A DNA stretch of 45,983 bases from NCBI GenBank assembly GCA_038209965.1, contig JBBQXF010000026.1, forward strand, positions 1 through 45,983, written 5' to 3'. Source of the stretch: JALONO01 sp038209965. GTDB lineage: Bacteria > Bacteroidota > Bacteroidia > Cytophagales > Thermoflexibacteraceae. Position 1 is the stretch's first letter. The number at the start of each line of letters is the position of its first letter. The notes beneath the pieces were generated by a model. That model had not been told where the DNA came from, did not search any database, and was given only the letters and a program-made list of their open reading frames with translations. Positions 23,974 through 32,111 of this stretch are shown piece by piece. The position numbers and the translations under genes are program-made.

Positions 23974-25929
23974 ATGATGTCCAATCCACAGGCGATCCTA
24001 AAAAAATATTGGGGCTATGATCAATTTCGGCCCTTGCAGGAAGAAATTATCGAGTCGGTATTGGGCGGGCGCGATACCTTGGCCCTGTTGCCCACCGGTG
24101 GGGGGAAATCGATCTGCTTTCAAGTTCCGGCCCTCATGCTCAATGGATTGTGTGTGGTGGTTTCGCCCCTGATCGCCCTGATGAAGGATCAGGTGGAGCA
24201 GTTGCACCGCCGTGGCATCCATGCGCGGGCCATGTATTCAGGCATGAGCCGCCCCGAAATGGAGGCCGCGCTGGATAGTTGTACTTTTTCGGAAAAAGGA
24301 GAAAATCCAGTCAAATTTCTCTATCTTTCGCCCGAGAGGCTGTTGACCGATGCCTTCTTGGGCCGGGTGGATCGGTTGCCGATCTCCCTACTGGCGGTGG
24401 ATGAGGCTCATTGTATCTCGCAATGGGGCTATGATTTTCGTCCGCCCTACCTACAAATAGCGGCATTTCGCCAACGGATTCCTCTGGTTCCCTGTATCGC
24501 GCTCACGGCCACTGCCACCCCGCCAGTCAAACAGGACATCCAAGAAAAGTTGAATTTTCGGAACGGTCAAGTATTTCAGCAGAGTTTTGCCCGAAAAAAC
24601 TTGTCTTATTCAGCATTTTACGAAGAAAACAAGGAAGCCAAGCTGTTGAAAATTTTGCGCAATGTGCCAGGCACTTCGGTCGTGTATGCGGGCACGCGCC
24701 GGCGCACGCAAACCATTGCCAATTTTTTAATAAAAAACAACATCAATGCCGACTTTTACCACGCCGGCCTCGATCATGGAGTGCGCAGCCAAAAACAGGA
24801 AGCTTGGATCAAGGATCGCACCCGGGTGATCGTGGCGACCAATGCCTTCGGGATGGGCATCGATAAGCCCAATGTGCGCACCGTGATCCACTTGGATCTG
24901 CCCGCCACGCTGGAGGCATACTATCAAGAGGCCGGGAGGGCCGGCCGAGATGGTAAACTGGCCTACGGAGTGCTGCTTTTCCACTATGAAGACACCGCCA
25001 AGTTACAGCAGTTTACGGCCCAACACTACCCAACCCCCGAATTTATCAAAGAAACCTACCAACAGTTGGCCAATTATTTCCAAATGGCAATTGGGAGCCA
25101 CCATTTGGCCAGCTTGGACTTTGATATGGAGCATTTTGTTGGCAAGTTTCGGCAGGGAGACAATAAAGTAGGCCATTTGGCAGTATTCAATGCGCTGCGA
25201 GTGTTGGAGTTGCAAGGTTTTATCCATTTGAGTGAAGCCATTTACCAGCCCGCCCGCCTCCATTTCATTTTGCAAAGCCAAGAACTCTATAAATACCAAG
25301 TGGCCAATGCTCGCCACGATCCATTGATCAAACAACTCTTGCGGAGCACTGGGGGGGAAGTTTTTACCAATTTCATTGCGATTTCCGAGTCGGCGATTGC
25401 CCGAAATTTAAAAACACCCGTCGATGAGGTGATCACGCAGCTCGGTTTTTTGGATCAAGGCGGAATATTGGCTTACAGCCCGGCCAAAGACAAACCACAA
25501 CTTACTTTCTTGACCCCGCGCTTTGCGGCCAACAAATTGCCACTGAACTTGGTGGAATACCAACGGCTCAAACAGCGCGACACCGAAAAAGCCGAAGCCG
25601 TGATCGCCTATGTGGGCAATGCCAAACGCTGCCGAACCCAAGCATTGCTCGCCTATTTTGGGGAAGAAACCGACCAACTGTGTGGCAATTGTGATATCTG
25701 TCTGGCCCGAAAGCGACTGGCCCCAGAGGTGGATTCAGGGCTGGCGAGGCGAATATCGGAGCTGTTGGCCACCAAACCGCTCCCCCCCGACCAGTTGCTG
25801 GAAACCTTACTGCCCAAAGATCGGGCTGGTTTTATCGCCATAATCCGGGCAATGGTGGGCAATGGGGAACTGGCCTACAATCCGGCCGGCGAGTTGTATT
25901 TGATCAATCCAAGCAACCGGGGCAGTTGA
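23974..25929 (+). CDS. recQ: RecQ family ATP-dependent DNA helicase
   Basis: A 651-residue 3'-5' superfamily 2 helicase acting in recombination and fork repair. Motif 0 YDQFRPLQEEII, Walker A LLPTGGGKSICFQ, motif II VDEAHCISQWGYDFRP with the RecQ aromatic loop, motif III ALTATATPPV, motif IV SVVYAGTRR, motif V TNAFGMGIDKPNVR and motif VI YQEAGRAGRDG. The zinc module follows with Cys in AKRCRTQALLAYFGE and CGNCDICL. A C-terminal region of about 60 residues may be a partial winged-helix; no HRDC domain is clear. Bacteroidota often carry two RecQ genes of this size. It lies 221 bases after dnaX, with its own -7 box. Confidence 0.95.
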   Translation: MMSNPQAILKKYWGYDQFRPLQEEIIESVLGGRDTLALLPTGGGKSICFQVPALMLNGLCVVVSPLIALMKDQVEQLHRRGIHARAMYSGMSRPEMEAALDSCTFSEKGENPVKFLYLSPERLLTDAFLGRVDRLPISLLAVDEAHCISQWGYDFRPPYLQIAAFRQRIPLVPCIALTATATPPVKQDIQEKLNFRNGQVFQQSFARKNLSYSAFYEENKEAKLLKILRNVPGTSVVYAGTRRRTQTIANFLIKNNINADFYHAGLDHGVRSQKQEAWIKDRTRVIVATNAFGMGIDKPNVRTVIHLDLPATLEAYYQEAGRAGRDGKLAYGVLLFHYEDTAKLQQFTAQHYPTPEFIKETYQQLANYFQMAIGSHHLASLDFDMEHFVGKFRQGDNKVGHLAVFNALRVLELQGFIHLSEAIYQPARLHFILQSQELYKYQVANARHDPLIKQLLRSTGGEVFTNFIAISESAIARNLKTPVDEVITQLGFLDQGGILAYSPAKDKPQLTFLTPRFAANKLPLNLVEYQRLKQRDTEKAEAVIAYVGNAKRCRTQALLAYFGEETDQLCGNCDICLARKRLAPEVDSGLARRISELLATKPLPPDQLLETLLPKDRAGFIAIIRAMVGNGELAYNPAGELYLINPSNRGS

Positions 25930-26009
25930 CGGGGACTTTTCGCCCAATGCTGGTGGCAATTGGCGACACATTTGCTTGGACTTTATCGTTAACCGACCAA
26001 CCCCGTTTC

Positions 26010-26927
26010 ATGAACGTTACCCGCATTTTTCGTTTCTTGTTTTTTTTGGCGACCAGTTTGGCGGCCACCCAATCCTTTGGGCAAATAAACCAACAGAAAA
26101 TTCGCGATTTATTTGCGGGTAAACGTTGGGGACTGGCACTGTATATCACCCAAATGCCCTTGCGCAATGATACGCTGTTCCGCACCCGCAATTGTGCCGA
26201 GGAATTTTTGGAGGTATTCCCAGATGGTAGTTTTGAGTCGCCCGACCTCAACAAGGTGGGCAAATGGGAAATCCTGAACGACTCAATGGTGTTGTTCCGG
26301 GGCAGTGGTGGGTCAAGGCTTCGTCAGGTAGTGATCAATTACTTGTCAGCAGATAGCTTAGTGACCACCGACTGGGGGCTAAACAATAAGCGGGGCCGGG
26401 ATGCTTTTATCGAGACTTTCCGGGCTTGCCAATTGACCGAAAAGAATTTTTTTGACACCCGGGAGTCGTACACCATCACCAATACTTGGGGATTGAACCT
26501 TGGTTTTCAGCAATTTAGGGCTTCATTTGCCGAAATCGGGATTGGTCGGGGCATCTTCGGGCGCAAGGGCCGCGTGGTGATGCCCATGATCAACTTGGAA
26601 CTCGCCCCATGGAGTGGAGTGTATGGGCTGGCTCCCTCGGTGATGGTGGAGGATCGGATTTTCACCTATGGCCTGGCCCTTGCGGGTTATACCGACAGCG
26701 AGAACACCTATTTCCGCCTTCGGCCCATGGCGGGATTTACGCTCAAAAGTTTGTTTGGGGCGGCTGGCTACACCACTCAACTATTTTATGGTTATAACAT
26801 CGCAATTGGCGAAGTTTCTGATAATAAAATCAATCTCCACTCCATTAATTTGCGAATTCACTTGCCCTTTAGCCGTTCCACCCGCACCGGAAAATTCTCG
26901 CCCGATGAGGAATATGAGCGCAAGTGA
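26010..26927 (+). CDS. secreted/outer-membrane hypothetical protein
   Basis: The ATG at 26010 gives a signal peptide (MNVTRIFRFLFFLATSLAAT, cleavage near SFG); the open frame upstream of it has no such feature. The 305-residue product has an N-terminal lipocalin-like stretch (NCAEEFLEVFPDGSF, KWEILNDSMVLFRG, YLSADSLVTTDWG) and a C-terminal half of regular beta strands with glycine and aromatic residues (GLNLGFQQFRASFAEIGIG, FTYGLALAGYT, YFRLRPMAGFT, INLHSINLRIHLPF) that look like an outer-membrane barrel. I do not recognise a family. Starts 80 bases after recQ in the same direction and may ride on its transcript. Confidence 0.62.
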   Translation: MNVTRIFRFLFFLATSLAATQSFGQINQQKIRDLFAGKRWGLALYITQMPLRNDTLFRTRNCAEEFLEVFPDGSFESPDLNKVGKWEILNDSMVLFRGSGGSRLRQVVINYLSADSLVTTDWGLNNKRGRDAFIETFRACQLTEKNFFDTRESYTITNTWGLNLGFQQFRASFAEIGIGRGIFGRKGRVVMPMINLELAPWSGVYGLAPSVMVEDRIFTYGLALAGYTDSENTYFRLRPMAGFTLKSLFGAAGYTTQLFYGYNIAIGEVSDNKINLHSINLRIHLPFSRSTRTGKFSPDEEYERK

Positions 26928-26961
26928 AGAATGCCCACTCACCCACGTGGGCGAATGCTGA

Positions 26962-28530
26962 TTATTTTACCCATTCGCCGTCCACCAAGCGCCAGATATT
27001 TAGTGGGTTGTCCGTTTGGAGTGCCTCGGGCAGAAGTTCAGCCGGAAACCCTTGGTAACAAACGGGCCGGGTAAACCGGAAGATGGCTGCCGTGCCCACC
27101 GAAGTGCTGCGGCTGTCGGTAGTGGCGGGGTAGGGGCCACCGTGGATCATAGCGTGGCTCACTTCCACGCCCGTTGGGAAACCATTGATGATTACCCGGC
27201 CCACTTTGATGCTCAAAATATCGACTAACTCTGCATACTCGGCCAGATCAGCGGGCGTGCCGTGGATGGTGGCGGTCAAGTGGCCAGTCATCGAAGCGGC
27301 AAAGTGCAGCATTTCGGCCCGATCCTGCGCCACAATGCCCATCGATGACGGCCCAAACACTTCCTCGGTCAACTGGGGCTGGGCCAAAGCAGTGGGCACA
27401 TCGGTTTGCCACAGGGTGGGGCTGACTTGCCGTTCTGAAGTGGTAGTACCTTGGGCCTCAAGCAGCGCCCCTGCACCAGTCAATGTGTTCAGGCCATTCA
27501 GGTACGCTTGCCGGATTCCCTCGGTGAGCAGAAAGCCGCCGGAGAGTTGGCGCATGGTACTCGCCAGTTGTTCAGTAAATAGTTGGCTTTCAGGGCTTCG
27601 TTGGTGGACAAATACGCCGGGGTTCGTACAAAACTGGCCCACGCCCAGCGTAATGGCCCCGGCCAGTCCTTTGGCGAGTTCGCTCCCGCGCTCCCGCAAG
27701 GCCCCGGGCAAGAGGAAAACGGGGTTGATACTGCCCATTTCGGCATAGACCGGAATCGGGATTTCGCGCCGCACCGCCGCATCGTAAATGGCTTTCCCCC
27801 CCCGGAACGACCCGGTGAACCCAATGGCGGTGATGAGCGGGTGCTGCACCAAGGCCATTCCTACCGCAGTCGTAGCCCCGTGGATGAGTGAGAATATGCC
27901 GTCGGGCAGGTCACACTGGTGGGCCGCGCTGATGATCGCCTTGCCCACCAACTCGGAGGTGCTGGGGTGCGCAGGGTGTGCTTTGAACACTACCGGGCAG
28001 CCAGCGGCCAGCGCGGAGGCCGTGTCGCCACCGGCCACCGAAAACGCCAAAGGAAAATTGGAAGCACCAAAAATACCCACCGGGCCCAACGCAATCTGCA
28101 TCTGCCGCAAATCGGGCTTGGGGGCGGGCTGGCGTTCTGGTTGCGCATGGTCGATGCGGGCCCCCACCCACGAGCCTTCGCGCAGGAGGGCCGCGAAGAG
28201 CTTGAGCTGGCCAATGGTGCGTCCCCGCTCGCCGATCAGCCGGGCCTCGGGCAGCGCGCTTTCAATCATGGCTGTCTGGATCAGTAAATCGTCCAAAGCC
28301 AATATTGCTGTCGCGATGGCTTCCAAAAACAAAGCCCGCCGCGCATCACTCAGTTTGCGATAGGTCCAAAACGCAGCTTGGGCCTTGTCCACTGCCGCGT
28401 TGATTTCAGCCGGGCTGGCCTCGTAAAAAACGGTGGACAATGCTTGGCCAGTGGCTGGGTCAGTACCGCGAAAAGTCGTGGAGCTGAGCTTAGAATATTC
28501 GTTGCCGATCAAATTTTCGCCTGTAATCAT
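26962..28530 (-). CDS. NAD(P)-dependent aldehyde dehydrogenase, alpha-ketoglutarate semialdehyde type
   Basis: 522 residues from the ATG at 28530 (MITGENLIGNEYSKLSSTTF); an ATG seven codons upstream is less like the family. The enzyme class oxidises 2,5-dioxopentanoate to 2-oxoglutarate at the end of pentose, glucarate or hydroxyproline breakdown. Seen: GPVGIFGASNFPLAFSVAGG with the catalytic-site Asn, KAHPAHPSTSELVG (coenzyme binding), AIGFTGSFRGGKAIYDAA, the general-base Glu in YAEMGSINP and the nucleophile Cys in GQFCTNPG. The MGSINPVFLLPGAL stretch and length of about 525 favour this class over ordinary aldehyde dehydrogenases. No sugar-acid pathway genes are adjacent, so the substrate is uncertain. 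TAAAATTG just upstream is a one-mismatch -7 box. Confidence 0.88.
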   Translation of the reverse strand: MITGENLIGNEYSKLSSTTFRGTDPATGQALSTVFYEASPAEINAAVDKAQAAFWTYRKLSDARRALFLEAIATAILALDDLLIQTAMIESALPEARLIGERGRTIGQLKLFAALLREGSWVGARIDHAQPERQPAPKPDLRQMQIALGPVGIFGASNFPLAFSVAGGDTASALAAGCPVVFKAHPAHPSTSELVGKAIISAAHQCDLPDGIFSLIHGATTAVGMALVQHPLITAIGFTGSFRGGKAIYDAAVRREIPIPVYAEMGSINPVFLLPGALRERGSELAKGLAGAITLGVGQFCTNPGVFVHQRSPESQLFTEQLASTMRQLSGGFLLTEGIRQAYLNGLNTLTGAGALLEAQGTTTSERQVSPTLWQTDVPTALAQPQLTEEVFGPSSMGIVAQDRAEMLHFAASMTGHLTATIHGTPADLAEYAELVDILSIKVGRVIINGFPTGVEVSHAMIHGGPYPATTDSRSTSVGTAAIFRFTRPVCYQGFPAELLPEALQTDNPLNIWRLVDGEWVK

Positions 28531-28663
28531 TGTAAGAGCTTTTGAAATCATCGTTATTTTACAATTTTAGTTAAAAACTGCTTCCTAACGATCCAACTAG
28601 GCACTTTTTTGCGATTTTTGTACTTCTATCCTTGATTTCCTCCATATCTAAATTCATTGTGCC

Positions 28664-29260
28664 ATGCGATTACTTCAAAATATTGGCTTTGCCTTCACCA
28701 TTAGTGCATTGTTTCTGCATTGCCAGAGTGCCCCTAATCAGGCCAGCCAAGTAGCGACCGATGTTCCGGCTGCCGTGTCGGCGGTTCCGGTCGTTACTGC
28801 CGCTGAATCAGAAATGGCCGGAACAGCCGATGGCCCACTGCAATACGTAAAGGATAAAAATGCCGATGGAACTGATAAATCATTGGAGCAAGCCATGGCC
28901 GAATTCAAGGGTAAAGTAGTTTACATTGACTTTTGGGCCAGTTGGTGCGGCCCCTGCAAGGCTGAGTTCCCTTTCTCCAAAACCCTGCACCAAAAACTGG
29001 AAAGCAACGGCGTGGTGTTTTTGTACGTGTCAATGGATCAGGACGAAGCAAGCTGGAAAAAAGGCGTGAACAAGCACCAAATGGCTGGTTATCACTTTTA
29101 TCCGACCGAGGCCCAGCGCGAAGCCATGTACTACAAATATAAAGTGGAGGGCATTCCCCGTTACATGATAGCCGACAAAAAAGGCAATGTGGTCAATCCT
29201 GATGCACCGCGCCCCAGCCAAGGGAGTGAAGTGGAGTCGCAGATCAAGCGCTTGTTGTAA
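28664..29260 (+). CDS. TlpA-like thiol-disulfide oxidoreductase, lipoprotein
   Basis: A 198-residue protein. The N-terminus has a hydrophobic segment ending in a lipobox-like FLHC (Cys20), so it is probably lipid-anchored and periplasm-facing. After an Ala/Val-rich linker the thioredoxin fold begins: FKGKVVYIDFWASWCGPCKA with redox cysteines Cys95 and Cys98, then FLYVSMDQDEASWKKG and the cis-Pro in EGIPRYMIADKKG. Similar Bacteroidota proteins keep periplasmic cysteines reduced, for example for cytochrome c maturation. It stands alone, divergent from the aldehyde dehydrogenase gene; a terminator follows. Confidence 0.9.
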   Translation: MRLLQNIGFAFTISALFLHCQSAPNQASQVATDVPAAVSAVPVVTAAESEMAGTADGPLQYVKDKNADGTDKSLEQAMAEFKGKVVYIDFWASWCGPCKAEFPFSKTLHQKLESNGVVFLYVSMDQDEASWKKGVNKHQMAGYHFYPTEAQREAMYYKYKVEGIPRYMIADKKGNVVNPDAPRPSQGSEVESQIKRLL

Positions 29261-29294
29261 GTCCAGCTTTTTCCACTGTTGGAACAGTGTCCCG

Positions 29295-29324
29295 AACCGC
29301 CCGGAACCCAACTTTCGGGCGGTT
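29295..29324 (+). terminator. terminator after the TlpA-like gene
   Basis: 9-bp stem (AACCGCCCG 29295-29303 with CGGGCGGTT 29316-29324), 12-base loop, then GGTTTTT. Confidence 0.65.
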
Positions 29325-29470
29325 GGTTTTTACTGCCCCCAAATGCAACGCTTTGGCTAACAACCACTTGTAGGATTTTCTCTGTCTTTCAGAATGGACG
29401 CAAGGCCGGTGAGTGGATGGGTACGCCTAAACACCGCCCTACATTTCGGAAATAATCTACGTATTTTTTA

Positions 29471-31738
29471 CTATTTCCCAAATATTTTTTTCACCTTCTC
29501 AAAATCAGGATGAATTATTCCTATCTTTTCCAAATCTGCTATTTCTGCTAGAAATACCAGATCCCAAAGACGGTTGTCATCGGGAAAGTTTTTGCCTTTC
29601 CATTTCAGGTAGATTGCTTCGGCTTCTGCCCATCGATTGTTCAACAAATAACCTAATGCCAAGTTAGTTTCTACATCAATTGCCTCGGGATTTAGTGCTA
29701 AAACGTGTTTGGCAGCTTGTATCGCTTTTTGGGGCTCACCAATAAAAAGCGCATAAAAACTCAGCATAAACCAATTACTGTAATTTTTGCTATCTTTTTC
29801 TACTACTTTTTGTTGGGCTTTGAAAGCCTCTGCATAATCACCGTTTACATGATATCTATTGGCCATTTTAGAATAGTCTTCTGCAAACACAATTTCACAA
29901 TCAGGTAATAGTGCAAGGATTGTTTTACGTTCTGCTGCAAGAATTCGGTTTTGGCTCAAATTTAATTCTGTTAAATTTTTCAAATCTCCAATTTGCACAG
30001 CTACTTTTTCAATGTTGTTATAACCTAAATTCAATACTTCCAACTTTCTAAGTTCTCTAATTTGGGGCGGCAAAGCGGTCAGTCGATTGCCATCTAAATA
30101 TAATGCGGTTAACTTTTTAAGCTCCCCGATTTGGGCTGGCAAAGTGGTCAGTTGATTATTCGATAAATCTAAACGTGCCAAATTTTTGAGTGCCGCAATT
30201 TGAGCCGGTAATGAGGTCAGTTGATTACCACCCAAATACAAACTTATCAAATTTTTGAGTTCCCCGATTTGGGCGGGTAAACTGGTTAGTTGGTTGCCAC
30301 TCAAATATAACTCGGTTAAATTTTTGAGCTCCACGATTTGAATCGGCAGAATAACCAGTTGATTGCTCCATAACTGCAGGCTTGTCAAGTTATTGAGTTC
30401 CCCGATTTGAGCGGGTAACGTGGTCAGTTGGTTTTTATTTAAACCCAACCATGTCAAATTTTTGAGTTCCCCGATTTGGGGTGGTAACGTGGTCAGTTGA
30501 TTGCCATATAAACTCAAGCTTTCCAGATTTTTGAGTTCTCCGATTTGAGCGGGTAACGTGGTCAGTTGATTTCCATCCAAATTTAAATAGGTCAAATTTT
30601 TGAGTTCGCTAATTTGGGTGGGCAAAGTGGTCAGTTGACTATCACCCAAATACAAACTTGTTAAATTTTTGAGTTCCCCAATTTGGGTGGGCAAAGTGGT
30701 TTGCTTAGGAATGTTGATAAGTAGAACGCTTGCCTCATTATTTAAAGTAAATTTATCAGTAGACATCATCATTTTTTTCGGAAAATATTTGAAAGCATTA
30801 CAAACACTTACCAAGTCTAAGTAACTATTTTCGCTTAAATTCAAATTTGTCAAATTTTTGAGTTCCCCGATCTGGGGGGGTAATATGGTCAATTGATTTT
30901 CTTCTAAATTCAAAGTATTTAAATTTTTGAGTTCACCGATTTGGACTGGCAAAGCAGTAAGCTGATTACCAGATACCATTAACCATGTTAAATTTTTGAG
31001 CTCCTCGACTTGGGCCGGTAAGCTGTCCAATTGGCAATAGGATAAGGATAGATACTTCAAATTATCCAAATTGGTAATTTCAGCGGGTAAGGTTTTAAAA
31101 TTATTGAGTTCTAGGAGATTCCCATTCAAAATCAATATTTCCAATTGGCTATGGGCCAATATTTCCGAAGGAAAACTGTCTAATTGTGTGCCGGTCAAAT
31201 CTAATGCCTTGATCTCCGTACTAAGATCCTTGAGGGCATAGGCGACTCGGTAACTGTTGCCAAGCGTATCTAGGTAGTATTCCTCTTTCATTCTCCCTAC
31301 TTTTGTAAAGCCATTGCTGTATTCACCAAACTGTTCTGCCTTTTCCCATGCCCCCAACTTATCCACCTTATCCCCATTTTTGTCGATGAAATAAAATTCG
31401 CGGTCTTTAAATGCCAAAGCAAACCTATCGTAAGCAAAGTAAAAAGTGCTAACGATTTTATTCGCTTTTTGCAGGCCGTTATCAGCGATTTGTTTTTGCT
31501 TTTCCTTCTCATTTTTGAGTTGGTCGATTGCCGTTACCAGTTTTTCTATGCGAATCTTTGCCTCGTTTGCCCGGTCTGGGCAGGCAAGGAGCGCAGCAGT
31601 GTAGGCAGAGATTGCCGCTTGGTAGTCAGTACTTTGGAGGAATACATCCCCTTTTTTGAGCAGTCCATCAAAGGTACTGCATTGGGCGTGGAGCAGCGAG
31701 GGGAGGAACAACAGTAAGAAGACAAATAAGTATTTCAT
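29471..31738 (-). CDS. secreted leucine-rich-repeat protein with flanking TPR-like regions
   Basis: 755 residues with a signal peptide (MKYLFVFLLLFLPSLLHAQC). Residues about 22-75 resemble a TPR (GDVFLQSTDYQAAISAYTAA), followed by a charged coil and a WG-repeat-like stretch (FYFAYDRFALAFKDREFYF). Residues about 175-600 hold 16 leucine-rich repeats of 23 residues (type LTTLPAQIGELKNLTSLYL), interrupted between repeats 5 and 6 by a ~35-residue island containing FKYFPKKMMMSTDKF. The last ~150 residues include TPR-like helices (YHVNGDYAEAFKAQQKVVEK, KAIQAAKHVLALNPEAIDVE). Such repeats bind proteins; a surface or periplasmic interaction role is inferred. No kinase, ROC or sorting domain is present. 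The gene is clearly AT-richer than its neighbours, suggesting acquisition or fast evolution. Confidence 0.88.
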   Translation of the reverse strand: MKYLFVFLLLFLPSLLHAQCSTFDGLLKKGDVFLQSTDYQAAISAYTAALLACPDRANEAKIRIEKLVTAIDQLKNEKEKQKQIADNGLQKANKIVSTFYFAYDRFALAFKDREFYFIDKNGDKVDKLGAWEKAEQFGEYSNGFTKVGRMKEEYYLDTLGNSYRVAYALKDLSTEIKALDLTGTQLDSFPSEILAHSQLEILILNGNLLELNNFKTLPAEITNLDNLKYLSLSYCQLDSLPAQVEELKNLTWLMVSGNQLTALPVQIGELKNLNTLNLEENQLTILPPQIGELKNLTNLNLSENSYLDLVSVCNAFKYFPKKMMMSTDKFTLNNEASVLLINIPKQTTLPTQIGELKNLTSLYLGDSQLTTLPTQISELKNLTYLNLDGNQLTTLPAQIGELKNLESLSLYGNQLTTLPPQIGELKNLTWLGLNKNQLTTLPAQIGELNNLTSLQLWSNQLVILPIQIVELKNLTELYLSGNQLTSLPAQIGELKNLISLYLGGNQLTSLPAQIAALKNLARLDLSNNQLTTLPAQIGELKKLTALYLDGNRLTALPPQIRELRKLEVLNLGYNNIEKVAVQIGDLKNLTELNLSQNRILAAERKTILALLPDCEIVFAEDYSKMANRYHVNGDYAEAFKAQQKVVEKDSKNYSNWFMLSFYALFIGEPQKAIQAAKHVLALNPEAIDVETNLALGYLLNNRWAEAEAIYLKWKGKNFPDDNRLWDLVFLAEIADLEKIGIIHPDFEKVKKIFGK
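29940..31215 (-). repeat. 69-bp tandem repeats encoding the leucine-rich repeats
   Basis: About 16 units of 23 codons; the central units are very similar at DNA level (recurring TTTTTGAGTTCCCCGATTTG on the + strand), interrupted at about 30705-30840. Near-identical units imply recent duplication or gene conversion and could vary in number between strains. Confidence 0.8.
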
Positions 31739-31884
31739 GATTTTCGCGATGTTTGACTTTCTAAAAGTTTTTGTGATACTTCTTTGCTTAGGAGAAACCG
31801 CTTGAGAGGATAGTTGCTACTTGAACCTCACCATATATGCGACAAAATTTACGATTTTTTTCTCGTTCTTCTTCGTAAACCAGA

Positions 31885-31923
31885 TTTACCTTTACTAAAC
31901 CTTGGAGGTATAGTAAAGGTAAA
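31885..31923. other. long hairpin in the gap between asnS and the LRR gene
   Basis: 18-nt arms with one mismatch (31885-31902 and 31906-31923) around a 3-base loop, in a 373-base AT-rich gap with no gene. It lies 190 bases after the asnS stop and 147 bases before the LRR start on the same strand. No T-run suits a terminator in the reverse direction, so its role is open: mRNA 3'-end structure, regulatory stem or mobile-element relic. The rest of the gap shows nothing further. Confidence 0.55.
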
Positions 31924-32111
31924 TTGTACTATAAACAAAACTTTGTTTCACACTTGGGCAATCGCCCGCGATTTTTCCTTGATTTTCTTTGGAAATGAAA
32001 TTTTCTTTTCTAAATCCAAACAGACAATGCCCAGCGTGCCGTTGTTGAGCCAGAAGGAATCTGATCCGGCCGAGCTTTGGGGCTAAAGAAGTGGTAAATA
32101 CAAGGGCAGGC

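Noticed and set aside
29940..31215. Regular 69-base repeats considered as a CRISPR array
   Set aside because: The period is in frame with a leucine-rich-repeat protein, units lack unique spacers, and no cas genes are present.
31814..32086. 90-codon forward open frame in the asnS-LRR gap
   Set aside because: No start context, low-complexity translation and it overlaps the hairpin; not convincing as a gene.
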